Source of the DNA: Amycolatopsis alkalitolerans
Lineage (GTDB): Bacteria > Actinomycetota > Actinomycetes > Mycobacteriales > Pseudonocardiaceae
DNA length: 64,000 bases
Assembly: GCF_006152065.1 (NCBI RefSeq)
Contig: NZ_VDFW01000012.1
Coordinates: forward strand, 100,913-164,912
Direction: 5' to 3'
In this document: in pieces, positions 1 through 8,187 of the stretch
Position numbering within the stretch: position 1 is the stretch's first letter
Layout of the letters: each line of letters begins with the position of its first letter
The notes under the pieces: model-generated
Told to the model about the DNA's origin: nothing
The model's input: only the letters and a program-made list of their open reading frames with translations
Database searches by the model: none
Position numbers and translations under genes: made by a program

Positions 1-85
1 GATCCTGGTCGCGTCGGTGGCGTTCAACGTGCTCGGAGACGGCCTGCGCGATCTGCTCGACGTACGCGGGGAGGTGCGGGCATGA
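1..85 (+). CDS. ABC transporter permease, C-terminal end only (DppC-like)
   Basis: Only the last 27 codons are inside the window. They read through a segment typical of the C-terminus of DppC/OppC-type inner-membrane permeases, with the motif NVLGDGLRDLLD near the end. The TGA stop at 83-85 overlaps the ATG of the next ATPase gene (ATGA), so the two are translationally coupled and belong to one peptide/nickel-type importer operon. The rest of the gene, and probably the partner permease, lies to the left of the window. Confidence 0.8.
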   Translation, partial: ILVASVAFNVLGDGLRDLLDVRGEVRA

Positions 86-1068
86 CGGTGATCCCGCCAC
101 TGGAAGTCCGTGACCTGTCCACCACATTCGTCGCCCGGCGGCGCCGGACCGAGGTCGTGCGCGGCGTGTCGTTCACGATCGGCCGCGGCGAGACGATGAT
201 GTTGCTCGGCGAGAGCGGCAGCGGGAAGTCCGTCACCGCGCGCTCCATCATGCGGCTCTACGGCTCGTCGGCCGAAATCGGCGGCAGCGTGCGGCTGGCG
301 GGCCAGGAACTGCTCGGGCTGGGCGAACCGCGGCTGCGCGCGATACGCGGCAACCAGATCGCGCTCGTCCCGCAGGACCCCACGGGTGCGCTGGATCCCT
401 TGCGCCGCATCGGTTCCCAGCTCGCCGAGGTGCTCGCCGTGCACGGCGTCGAAGGAGTCAAGACCGCGGCGCACCGGCGTGCCGAGGAGCTGCTGGCGAT
501 GGTCGGCATCCCGGACCCGAAGCGGGTGGCCGGCAGCTACCCGCACGAGCTGTCCGGCGGGATGCGGCAGCGGGCCGTGATCGCCATCGCGGTCAGCTGC
601 GACCCGCAGGTGCTCATCGCCGACGAGCCGACCACCGCGCTGGACGTGACCGTGCAAGCGCAGATCCTGGAGCTGCTCGCCCGACTGCAGCAGCGCCTCG
701 GGATGGCGGTGCTGATGGTCACGCACGACGTCGGGGTCGCCGCGGACTTCGGTGGCCGGGTCGGGGTCATGTACGCCGGCCGCCTCGTCGAGGCGGGCCC
801 GGCGAGCGAAGTCCTTTCCGCGCCACGGCATCCCTACACTGCGGGCCTGCTCGAATCCCTGCCGACCCCGGGTGCCGCGCGTGGCGCACTGCGCTCGATC
901 GTCGGTGCTCCGCCGCCGGTCGGCGCGTTCCCGGCCGGGTGCGCGTTCGCGCCGCGCTGCCGCCAGGCACGGCCCTCGTGCACCCATGAGGATCCGCCCC
1001 TGGTCGCCGTCGCGGAAGATCGTGCCGCCGCGTGCCCCGTGGTGAACGCCGAACGGGTGGTGGCGTGA
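82..1068 (+). CDS. Oligopeptide/dipeptide-type ABC transporter ATPase (DppD-like)
   Basis: This is the first of two ATPases powering a peptide/nickel-family (PepT) importer. The 328-residue protein has Walker A GESGSGKS at about residues 43-50, the signature LSGGMRQR at about 157-164 and Walker B VLIADE at about 177-182. The C-terminal oligopeptide-transporter extension carries the cysteine pattern GCAFAPRC followed by a further Cys. The start at 82 overlaps the permease stop and its own stop overlaps the next start. The imported substrate cannot be read from the ATPase; the three amidases downstream suggest an amide-bearing solute. Confidence 0.93.
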   Translation: MTVIPPLEVRDLSTTFVARRRRTEVVRGVSFTIGRGETMMLLGESGSGKSVTARSIMRLYGSSAEIGGSVRLAGQELLGLGEPRLRAIRGNQIALVPQDPTGALDPLRRIGSQLAEVLAVHGVEGVKTAAHRRAEELLAMVGIPDPKRVAGSYPHELSGGMRQRAVIAIAVSCDPQVLIADEPTTALDVTVQAQILELLARLQQRLGMAVLMVTHDVGVAADFGGRVGVMYAGRLVEAGPASEVLSAPRHPYTAGLLESLPTPGAARGALRSIVGAPPPVGAFPAGCAFAPRCRQARPSCTHEDPPLVAVAEDRAAACPVVNAERVVA

Positions 1069-2009
1069 TGAGCGACGTGCTGCTGCAAGCCGAAAACCTG
1101 AGCAAGACGTTCGGCAACGGAGTCCGCGCGGTCTCGGACGTTTCGCTGACGGTCCACAAAGGAGAGACGCTCGGCGTGGTCGGCGAGTCCGGGTGCGGGA
1201 AGTCGACCATCGGGAAGATGCTGCTCGGCCTGCTCGCGCCGGACACCGGGTCGGTGACGTTCGACGGGATCCCGTTCGCGGGGCTCGGTCACGGCCGGAT
1301 GCGCGCGCTGCGTGCGCGGTTGCAGGTGGTGCCGCAGAACCCGCAGACCTCACTCAACCCGAGGCTGCGGGTGCGCCAGTCGATCGAGTTCAACCTGCGG
1401 GCCCACGGGACGGAGCGGGCGGCGCGCCGCCCGCAGGTGCTGGAACTGCTGGAGCGGGTCGGGCTCACCGCCGCACAGGCCGAGCGGTTTCCGCACGAGC
1501 TGTCCGGCGGCCAGTTGCAGCGCGTCGCGATCGCGCGTGCGCTGGCCACGTCCCCGGACCTCGTCGTGTGCGACGAAGCGGTGTCCGCTTTGGACAAGAG
1601 CGTGCAGGCGCAGGTGCTCAACCTGCTCGCCGGCCTGCAGGCCGAGACCGGGGTGGCGTTCCTGTTCATCTCGCACGACCTGGCCGTGGTGGAGCACATC
1701 TCCGACCGCGTCGCCGTGATGTACCTCGGCCGGGTCGTGGAACTCGCCCCGGCGCGGGAGCTGTGGGCCGACCCCCGGCACCCGTACACCCGTGCCCTGC
1801 TTTCGGCGACCCCGGGGCAGGGACGAGAGCGCATCGTGCTCTCCGGTGACCTCCCCAACCCCGCCGATCCCCCGTCCGGCTGCGGGTTCCGCACCCGCTG
1901 TCCGGTCGCGGAAACGGTCTGCCAGGCCGAATGGCCACCGCTCGCCGAGGCGGCGCCGGGCCACCACGCGGCGTGTGTCCACGTGAGCCCCGTCGCCGTG
2001 CCCGGCTGA
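1068..2009 (+). CDS. Oligopeptide/dipeptide-type ABC transporter ATPase (DppF-like)
   Basis: This is the second ATPase of the importer (313 residues). Walker A GESGCGKS lies at 39-46, the signature LSGGQLQR at 145-152 and Walker B ending in CDE at about 166-170, with the oligopeptide C-terminal domain and its Cys-containing GCGFRTRC motif. The ATG at 1068 overlaps the preceding stop (GTGATG context). An in-frame start further upstream at 1032 would lie inside the preceding gene and is less likely. It pairs with the neighbouring DppD-like ATPase to drive two membrane permeases. Confidence 0.93.
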   Translation: MSDVLLQAENLSKTFGNGVRAVSDVSLTVHKGETLGVVGESGCGKSTIGKMLLGLLAPDTGSVTFDGIPFAGLGHGRMRALRARLQVVPQNPQTSLNPRLRVRQSIEFNLRAHGTERAARRPQVLELLERVGLTAAQAERFPHELSGGQLQRVAIARALATSPDLVVCDEAVSALDKSVQAQVLNLLAGLQAETGVAFLFISHDLAVVEHISDRVAVMYLGRVVELAPARELWADPRHPYTRALLSATPGQGRERIVLSGDLPNPADPPSGCGFRTRCPVAETVCQAEWPPLAEAAPGHHAACVHVSPVAVPG

Positions 2010-2036
2010 ACCCAGCCAGCACAACGAAATCCCCGG

Positions 2037-2059
2037 CCGGCGGCCACCGTGGCCGCCGG
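2037..2059 (+). terminator. Strong GC hairpin between the ATPase and binding-protein genes
   Basis: An 11-bp perfect inverted repeat (arm CCGGCGGCCAC, one-base centre; realistically a 9-bp stem with a 5-base loop) lies 27 bases after the ATPase stop and 44 bases before the binding-protein start. There is no T-run, as is common in actinomycetes. It may be a partial terminator or an mRNA-stabilising stem that lets the binding protein be expressed differently from the ATPases. Confidence 0.6.
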
Positions 2060-2103
2060 GCTGATCCCCCATGCCCCGAAATCCCTTGCCGAGAGGAAAG
2101 ATC

Positions 2104-3708
2104 GTGCCCCGTTACCCAGCCCGCCGGAAGAGGCGGTTCACACTCCTGGGCGCACTGCTCGCCGTCCTGTCACTCGTGCTGTCCGCGTGCGGCGGCAGCG
2201 CCACCTCCGCGGGCGATGGCGGGAACACGCTGATCATCGGCATGACCGCGTCCGACATCCCCGTTCTCGACACCGGGCTCGCCCAGGGACAGGGCTACGA
2301 AGGCCTGCGTTTCGTCGGCAACCAGCTCTACGACGGCCTGACGAAGTTCGACCTGACCAAGAGCGACCAGATCCCGAAGATCATCCCGGATCTCGCCGAG
2401 TCGTGGGCCCCCAATGCCGACCTGACGAGCTGGACGTTCAAGCTGCGTCCCGGCGTGACCTTCCACGACGGCACCCCGTGGAACGCCGACGCCGCGATCT
2501 TCAACCTCGACCGCTACCTCAACAAGACCAGCCCGGACTTCTACCAGGAACTCAACGCCCAGGGTGGACTGTCGATCGCCGGGATCAAGGCCTATCACAA
2601 GATCGACGACCTCACCATCCAGATCGACACCAACGGCCCGTGGGCATACCTGCCCAGCGACCTCGCGACCGTCTATTTCGGCAGCCCCACCGCGATCAAG
2701 GCCGAGGGTAACCAGGGTTTCGCGGAGAAGCCGGTGGGCACCGGGCCGTTCAAGTTCGACTCGCTCGTGCGCGGCCAGCGGATGGTCATGGTGGCCAACG
2801 ACAAGTACTGGGCGGGCAGGCCGAAGGTGGACAAGGTGATCCTGCGCCCGATCCCCGACCCGACCGCCCGCACCGCGGCCTTGCGCTCCGGTGAGGTCAA
2901 CTGGATCGAGGTGCCGCCGCCGGACGACGTGCCGAGCCTCAAGTCGCAGGGCTTCCAGGTGCTCACCAACTCCTACGACCACATCTGGCCGTGGGTCTAC
3001 AACATGACCAAGGCGCCGTTCGACGACGTGAAGGTGCGCGAGGCGCTCAACTGGGCCATCAACCGGCAGGCGCTCGTGGACAACATCCTCAAGGGCACCG
3101 CCGAACCCGCTCTCGGCTACGTGCCGCACGCCAACGCCGCCTACGAACCCGCCGACGACGTGTACGGCTACGACCCGGCGAAGGCCAAGCGGCTGCTCGC
3201 GGAAGCCGGATATCCCAACGGGTTCACCATGACGTTGTCCTACCCCACGAGCGGCTCGGGCAATATGGTGCCCACCCCGATGAACACCGCGCTGCAGACC
3301 GACCTCGCCGCGGTGGGCGTCAAGGTGGAGCTCAAGCCCATCGAATGGGCGGCGATGCTGAACGACTACTTCGTCGGCAAGATCCCCGACAACGCCGACG
3401 CGCTCAACATCTCCCTGAGCTACCAGCAGGAAGGCTTCTGGCGCAGCTGGTTCGGCACCGACTCCGGGATCAACGCCGGCAAGTACTCCAACCCGCAGGT
3501 GGACGACCTGTTCGCCAGGGCGCGGACGGTGGGCGACGACAAGGCGAGGGCGAACCTCTACTCGCAGGCCGCGCAGATCCTCGGCAAGGACTCGCCGTGG
3601 CTCGTCGTGGTGAACGACCGCAACCCGCGCGTCCTCGCCCCCAGCGTGCACGGGTTCGTGCAACCGCAGTCCTGGTTCGCCGATCTGACCCAACTCTCGG
3701 TCGGCTGA
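2104..3708 (+). CDS. Extracellular solute-binding lipoprotein, peptide/nickel family 5
   Basis: This 534-residue lipoprotein captures the substrate for the upstream importer. A basic start (RRKRR), a hydrophobic stretch and the lipobox LSAC give a lipoprotein signal; the mature part has the SBP family 5 pattern (DLAESWAPNADLTSWTFKLRPGV, then YCYD-type periplasmic-binding lobes). I chose the GTG at 2104 because a good ribosome site (GAGAGGAAAG) sits just before it; the upstream in-frame ATG at 2071 has none. Placing the binding protein last in a transporter block, just ahead of amidase genes, is consistent with uptake of a compound that is then hydrolysed. Confidence 0.92.
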   Translation: MPRYPARRKRRFTLLGALLAVLSLVLSACGGSATSAGDGGNTLIIGMTASDIPVLDTGLAQGQGYEGLRFVGNQLYDGLTKFDLTKSDQIPKIIPDLAESWAPNADLTSWTFKLRPGVTFHDGTPWNADAAIFNLDRYLNKTSPDFYQELNAQGGLSIAGIKAYHKIDDLTIQIDTNGPWAYLPSDLATVYFGSPTAIKAEGNQGFAEKPVGTGPFKFDSLVRGQRMVMVANDKYWAGRPKVDKVILRPIPDPTARTAALRSGEVNWIEVPPPDDVPSLKSQGFQVLTNSYDHIWPWVYNMTKAPFDDVKVREALNWAINRQALVDNILKGTAEPALGYVPHANAAYEPADDVYGYDPAKAKRLLAEAGYPNGFTMTLSYPTSGSGNMVPTPMNTALQTDLAAVGVKVELKPIEWAAMLNDYFVGKIPDNADALNISLSYQQEGFWRSWFGTDSGINAGKYSNPQVDDLFARARTVGDDKARANLYSQAAQILGKDSPWLVVVNDRNPRVLAPSVHGFVQPQSWFADLTQLSVG

Positions 3709-3735
3709 GCTTTCCGCCAACGAAAGGAGACCGCC

Positions 3736-5325
3736 ATGGCGATGCCCCGTGGACGCATCCGCGGCTTCGTGCGCCGCCCCACTCCCGACGAGGTCGCCGG
3801 GCTCGGCGCGGCCGAGCACCTGTCGCTCACCCCACGCGAGGCCGAGCAGTACGCGCGGATCCTCGACCAGACCTTCGCCGGAGTCGACCGGGTCGACGAA
3901 CTGCACGCGCCGACCCCGCCGCTCACCTACACCGACCGTGACCCCGGCGGCCCGGTCAGTGACGCCGACGACCCGTTCCACGCGTTCATCCGCCGCTGTC
4001 ACGTGAAAGGCGCGGCCGCGGGTGTCCTCGAAGGACTGACCGTGGGTGTGAAGGACAACCTCGCGGTCGCGGGCGTCCCGATCACGAACTCGTCCCGGAC
4101 GCTGAGCTACACGCCGTCGACCGACGCGGTCGTGGTGTCGCGGCTGCTCGCCGCCGGGGCCGACATCGTCGGGAAGACCAACCTCGACGACTTCTCCACC
4201 TCGGGCACCGGCGAGTCCAGCTGGTACGGCCCGGCCCGCAATGCCGTCGACCCGACCCGCTCGGCGGGTGGCTCGTCCGGCGGATCCGGTTCGGCCGTCC
4301 GATCGGGCGCGGTCGATCTGGCGATCGGTGTCGACGAGGGAGGATCGGCCCGGATTCCCGCTTCCTTCAACGGGATCGTGAGCATCAAGCCCAGTCAGGG
4401 CCTGGTGCCCTCGCACGGGCTGACCTACATGGACCACACCATCGACGCCGTGTGCCCGATGGCGTCCACAGTGGACCTGACCGCCAGGATGCTCGACGTG
4501 ATGAGCGGGCACTCCGATCGTGACCCGCAATGGGTCCGGGCGAAACCGTCACCGACGAGCGCCGCCGCAACCCTCACCGGCGGCGTGGCCGGGCTGCGGA
4601 TCGGCGTGGTGACCGAGGGCCGGGACCCCGCCCTGTGCGAGCCCGGCGTGCTCGCCGCGTTCGAGTCCTCATGTGCGGCTCTGGACGCGGCCGGCGCGAC
4701 CGTGTACCCCGTTTCAATTCCACTGTGGACGGACGCGTGGGCGATCGAGACCACCCTGCTGCTGCACCTGGCCTGGCTGACCGCGCAGTCCGACGGCGCC
4801 GGCTACTCGCATCTCGGCGAGGTCGATGTCGAGCGGGCGCACGCGTTCGGCCTGGTACGGCGGCTCGAGGCGGACTCGTTCCCGCCGTTCTTCAAGGTGT
4901 GGCTGATGGGTGGCCGGTACCTGCACGACAAGTACTTCTCCACCTACTTCGCCAAGGCCGCCAACCTGCGCCGCGCCCTCATCGCGCAGATCGACGCGGC
5001 GTTCGGGGAGTTCGACCTGCTCGTCACGCCGACCACCCCGCAGGTCGCGCCCGTGCTGCTCGACCGTCCCGCCGAGGACCCCGAGCTGCTCTCGCGGGGC
5101 ACGACGATGGTCAGCAACACGTGCGTGCTCAACCTTTCCGGGCACCCCGCGCTCGCCGTGCCGAGCGGGGCCGACCCGGAGACCTCGATGCCCACGTCGA
5201 TCCAGATCATCGCGCCGCTGTGGCAGGATGCACTGACCTTCCGCGCCGGTGCGGTGGTCGAGGACGCGGCTGGAGTCATGCCCGGCGGCGCGGCGGTGGA
5301 CATCGCACCCGCCGGGTCGCGGTGA
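3736..5325 (+). CDS. Amidase-signature hydrolase 1
   Basis: This is a 529-residue serine hydrolase of the amidase signature family, which cleaves carboxamides, carbamates or ureido bonds in the cytoplasm. The Ser-cisSer-Lys triad is visible: Lys106 (GVKDNLA), cis-Ser180 (GGSSGGS) and nucleophile Ser204. The nucleophile motif reads DEGGSARIPAS rather than the common DTGGSIR, closer to nitrile-pathway amidases (DQGGS). There is an extra N-terminal helical region of about 100 residues before the catalytic Lys, also as in nitrile-linked amidases. AAAGGAG lies 7 bases before the ATG. It is first of three amidases in the operon; the substrate is unknown. Confidence 0.9.
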   Translation: MAMPRGRIRGFVRRPTPDEVAGLGAAEHLSLTPREAEQYARILDQTFAGVDRVDELHAPTPPLTYTDRDPGGPVSDADDPFHAFIRRCHVKGAAAGVLEGLTVGVKDNLAVAGVPITNSSRTLSYTPSTDAVVVSRLLAAGADIVGKTNLDDFSTSGTGESSWYGPARNAVDPTRSAGGSSGGSGSAVRSGAVDLAIGVDEGGSARIPASFNGIVSIKPSQGLVPSHGLTYMDHTIDAVCPMASTVDLTARMLDVMSGHSDRDPQWVRAKPSPTSAAATLTGGVAGLRIGVVTEGRDPALCEPGVLAAFESSCAALDAAGATVYPVSIPLWTDAWAIETTLLLHLAWLTAQSDGAGYSHLGEVDVERAHAFGLVRRLEADSFPPFFKVWLMGGRYLHDKYFSTYFAKAANLRRALIAQIDAAFGEFDLLVTPTTPQVAPVLLDRPAEDPELLSRGTTMVSNTCVLNLSGHPALAVPSGADPETSMPTSIQIIAPLWQDALTFRAGAVVEDAAGVMPGGAAVDIAPAGSR

Positions 5326-6770
5326 TCGAGGTCGCGCCCGTCCGCGCGGTGCGGCTGCCGGTGCGGGCGGACGCCGACGCGGGCGCCCGGCGCCGGTTTC
5401 ATCTGGTAGTCGTCGTGGCCGGGGTCGGGTTCGGGCTGACCGCGCCGTTCACCGCGCTGCTCGTGGTGGGTCTCGGCGGCTCCCCGGCCTCGGCGGCCTA
5501 CGTGGTGTCCTCGATCGGATTGTCCTTGCTGCTGGTGGATTTCCTCGGCACCAGGTTCGTGCCACGGGTGTCCTCCCGCACCGCGCTGACGGTCTCGCTG
5601 CTGGTGTTCGGCGTCGGGTGCCTGTTCTCGGCGGTCACCACCAGCTGGGAGGTCGTCGGGCTCGCGCGGGTGCTGCAGGGCTTCGGCACCGCGCTGTTCA
5701 TGGGCGGCGGGATCGCCCTCGCCGTCCGCCTCGTGGGCGAGCACACCCGCGGCCGCGCCATCGGGACGTTCAACGCGTTCTGGTTCCTCGGCGTAGCCAC
5801 CGGGCCGCTCGGTGGCGGCCTGATCGCGGCGGCGGCACCGGGACCGGACGGGCTGCGGCTGCTGTTCGGCGTGTGCGGCGTGGTGAACCTGGCCGGTGCG
5901 GCGGCGGCCTGGTTTCTCGCGCCCCGCTGGGTTTCCGACGTCCGGCCGCGGCTGGGCCTGCCGGCCGGGCTCGGTGTGCGCGGGCGGCGGATGTGGTCGG
6001 TGCTGGTGCTCACCGGGCTCGGCCAGGCCGTGCGGTCCGGGCTCGCGCTGACGCTGGTGCCGTTGCTCGGCGCCCGGCTCGGGATGGGCTGGGTCGCGCT
6101 CGGCGTCGCGCTGTTCGCACTGTCGGTCGCCGACGTCGCCACGATGCACTTCGGCGGTGGGCTCAGTGACCGGCACGGCAGGCTGCTTCCGCTGGCGACC
6201 GCGCTGGCCTGGGGCACGGTCGCCGTCACCGCGCTCGCCACGGTCGTGCGCGGGCCGGTCGCGTTCACCTTCGGTGCGCTCGCCGCCGGAGTGACCGTCG
6301 GCGCCACCTGGGTGGTGCCGGCGGCGATGACGATCGACCTCGCCGAAACACCGGAGACCGCGCTCGCGGCCTACCGGATCGCCTGCGATATCGGGATGCT
6401 CACCGGCGGGGTGTTCGCCGGCGCCGGCATCGCCGTCGGCGGGGTGCACACCGCGCTCACGGCCACGGCCGCCCTCCTGTTCGGCGGCCTCCTGCTCACC
6501 CTCTCCGTCCGCGAGACGCTGCCCCGGCGCCCGCACCCGTCCGTCGTCAAGGAGGAACTCGTGCCCGTGCCCACGCCCGAGGAGTTCACCGTATTCATCG
6601 CGAACTCCGACATCTCCCTCACCCCGGAACGGCTCTCCCAGGCCTACGCGACGCATGCGCGCTACCGCCCCGACCTGGAACGGCTGCGGGCGCTCCCGCT
6701 GCCGTTCACCGAACCCGTCACCGAGCCCGCGACCGCTCTCGCCTGGATCGCCAGGGGAGGAAAGGCATGA
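5322..6770 (+). CDS. MFS transporter with an in-frame C-terminal AtzG-like tail
   Basis: The GTG at 5322 overlaps the amidase stop (GTGA). Residues 1 to about 410 form a 12-helix major facilitator permease, with an RGRAIG-type loop (HTRGRAIGTFNAFW) and SDRHGR in the second half; it probably imports the substrate or exports a product. The family normally ends near the VRETL motif. Here the frame continues without a stop for a further 69 codons (from 6561) that resemble a small amidase-associated subunit, not a membrane protein. The stop overlaps the next amidase start. A true fusion, or two proteins made from one frame, are both possible. Confidence 0.85.
   Translation: MIEVAPVRAVRLPVRADADAGARRRFHLVVVVAGVGFGLTAPFTALLVVGLGGSPASAAYVVSSIGLSLLLVDFLGTRFVPRVSSRTALTVSLLVFGVGCLFSAVTTSWEVVGLARVLQGFGTALFMGGGIALAVRLVGEHTRGRAIGTFNAFWFLGVATGPLGGGLIAAAAPGPDGLRLLFGVCGVVNLAGAAAAWFLAPRWVSDVRPRLGLPAGLGVRGRRMWSVLVLTGLGQAVRSGLALTLVPLLGARLGMGWVALGVALFALSVADVATMHFGGGLSDRHGRLLPLATALAWGTVAVTALATVVRGPVAFTFGALAAGVTVGATWVVPAAMTIDLAETPETALAAYRIACDIGMLTGGVFAGAGIAVGGVHTALTATAALLFGGLLLTLSVRETLPRRPHPSVVKEELVPVPTPEEFTVFIANSDISLTPERLSQAYATHARYRPDLERLRALPLPFTEPVTEPATALAWIARGGKA
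6561..6770 (+). CDS. Possible independently translated AtzG-like small subunit (69 aa)
   Basis: A near-perfect Shine-Dalgarno AAGGAGG at 6549-6555 is placed five bases before a GTG at 6561, in the same frame as the MFS gene. The 69-residue product would be a soluble helical protein ending LRALPLPFTEPVTEPATALAW and resembles the AtzG/DUF4089-type small subunits that bind amidases such as 1-carboxybiuret hydrolase. It directly precedes amidase 2 with an ATGA overlap, the usual position for such a partner. The family call is by overall pattern only. Confidence 0.45.
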   Translation: MPVPTPEEFTVFIANSDISLTPERLSQAYATHARYRPDLERLRALPLPFTEPVTEPATALAWIARGGKA

Positions 6771-8176
6771 GCGACCTCGCCGATCTCACCGCGACCGAAC
6801 TGCTGGCCGCGTTCGCCGCCGGGACCGCGACCCCGAGCGAGGCCACCGCGGCCTGTCTCGCCCGCATCGAGGCCACCGACCCGGCGGTCAACTCGATCAT
6901 CACTCTGCTGGCCGAGTCCGCACTCGTGCGGGCGGCCGAGTCCGACGCGCGCTGGCGCGACGGCACCGCCCGCCCGCTGGAAGGCGTTCCCTACGGGCTC
7001 AAGGACATCGTGGCCACCGCGGGGATTCCGACCACCGGCGGGTCGGCGCTGTACCGCGACTACGTCCCCGGCACCGATGCCGTGCTCGCCGCGCGCCTGG
7101 CCGAGGCCGGCGGGGTGCTGCTCGCCAAGCTCGCGACGTTCGAGTTCGCCTGCGGCGGCGCCGTGAACAAGACGTTCGGGCCTACGCTCAACCCGTGGGA
7201 CCACCGCCGCACCACGGGCGGCTCGTCCTCGGGCTCCGGTGCCGCGGTGGCGCTGGGCCAGGTTCCGCTCGCCATCGGCACCGACACCGGCGGCTCGATC
7301 CGCATCCCCAGTTCGTTCTGCGGGATCACCGGGATCAAGGCCACCTACGGCCGGGTGCCCCGGCACGGGGTGATGGGCCTGTCGTGGACCATGGACCATG
7401 CTGGGCCGATGACCCGCAGCGTGGCCGACGCCGCGCTGATGCTCGACGTGATCGCCGGGCCGGATCCCCTCGACCCCACGGCGCTGCCGGCCGAGGAGGC
7501 GCCGTTCACCTCGGCGCTCGGCCAGGACGTCGGCGGGATGCGGGTCGCGCGCAACCGCACCTTCCTCGAGGCCGAGATGCACCCCGCGGTGGCCGCCGAG
7601 TACGAGACGGCACTCGGGGAACTGACCGCGCTCGGGGTGGAGATCGTCGACGTGGAGCTGCCGACCTTCGACCTCGCCGCCGTCGCGGGCTGGTGGATCA
7701 TCTACGCGGAAATGCTGTCCCTGCACGAAGAACACGTGTCCAAAATAGAGGATCGGGACGAGATGGGCGCCTCGCTACTCGGCGCGGCCCCGTTCGTCAG
7801 CGCCGCCGACTACCTGCGGGCGCTGCGCCTGCGCCCGCTGTTCCAGCGGGAACTCGACGATGCGATGGCCGGCTGCGCCGCGCTCGTCACGCCGGCGATG
7901 ACCGCGCTGCCCCCGCTCATCGCCCCGGAGATGACGTCCGATCTCGGCGACCGGGAAGTGCCGTGGCTCGACGCGGCCTGCCGGGTCAGCGTTCCGTTCA
8001 ACCTCACCGGCTCCCCCGCGCTCGTCGTGCCCTCGGGCGAGGTGGACGGGCTGCCGGTGAGCGTGCAGTTCGTCGGGCGCCCCCGGGACGAGGCGACCCT
8101 GTTCGCTCTCGGCGGTGCCTACCAGGCCGCCACCGCCCATCACCTGCGCCGCCCGGCCCTGCCCGCGGCCGCCTGA
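6767..8176 (+). CDS. Amidase-signature hydrolase 2
   Basis: This 469-residue amidase-signature enzyme has a complete triad: Lys79 (YGLKDIVAT), cis-Ser153 (GGSSSGSG) and nucleophile Ser177 in the canonical DTGGSIRIPSSF. The sequence resembles AtzE/GatA-like amidases, the group whose AtzE member works as a complex with the small AtzG protein. The start overlaps the stop of the MFS/AtzG-like gene, supporting co-translation with the small protein. It is expected in the cytoplasm; the substrate is unknown but probably an amide or ureido acid supplied by the upstream importer. Confidence 0.92.
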   Translation: MSDLADLTATELLAAFAAGTATPSEATAACLARIEATDPAVNSIITLLAESALVRAAESDARWRDGTARPLEGVPYGLKDIVATAGIPTTGGSALYRDYVPGTDAVLAARLAEAGGVLLAKLATFEFACGGAVNKTFGPTLNPWDHRRTTGGSSSGSGAAVALGQVPLAIGTDTGGSIRIPSSFCGITGIKATYGRVPRHGVMGLSWTMDHAGPMTRSVADAALMLDVIAGPDPLDPTALPAEEAPFTSALGQDVGGMRVARNRTFLEAEMHPAVAAEYETALGELTALGVEIVDVELPTFDLAAVAGWWIIYAEMLSLHEEHVSKIEDRDEMGASLLGAAPFVSAADYLRALRLRPLFQRELDDAMAGCAALVTPAMTALPPLIAPEMTSDLGDREVPWLDAACRVSVPFNLTGSPALVVPSGEVDGLPVSVQFVGRPRDEATLFALGGAYQAATAHHLRRPALPAAA

Positions 8177-8187
8177 GGAGGAGCGTC

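Noticed and set aside
2170..4530. Long 786-codon open frame on the minus strand
   Set aside because: It lies antisense to a clear binding protein and amidase, has low-complexity Arg/Gly/His-rich text and no domain. It is a high-GC shadow.
6655..8187. Apparent N-terminal extension of amidase 3
   Set aside because: It is amidase 2 read in the wrong frame; amidase 3 begins at 8188 with a good ribosome site.
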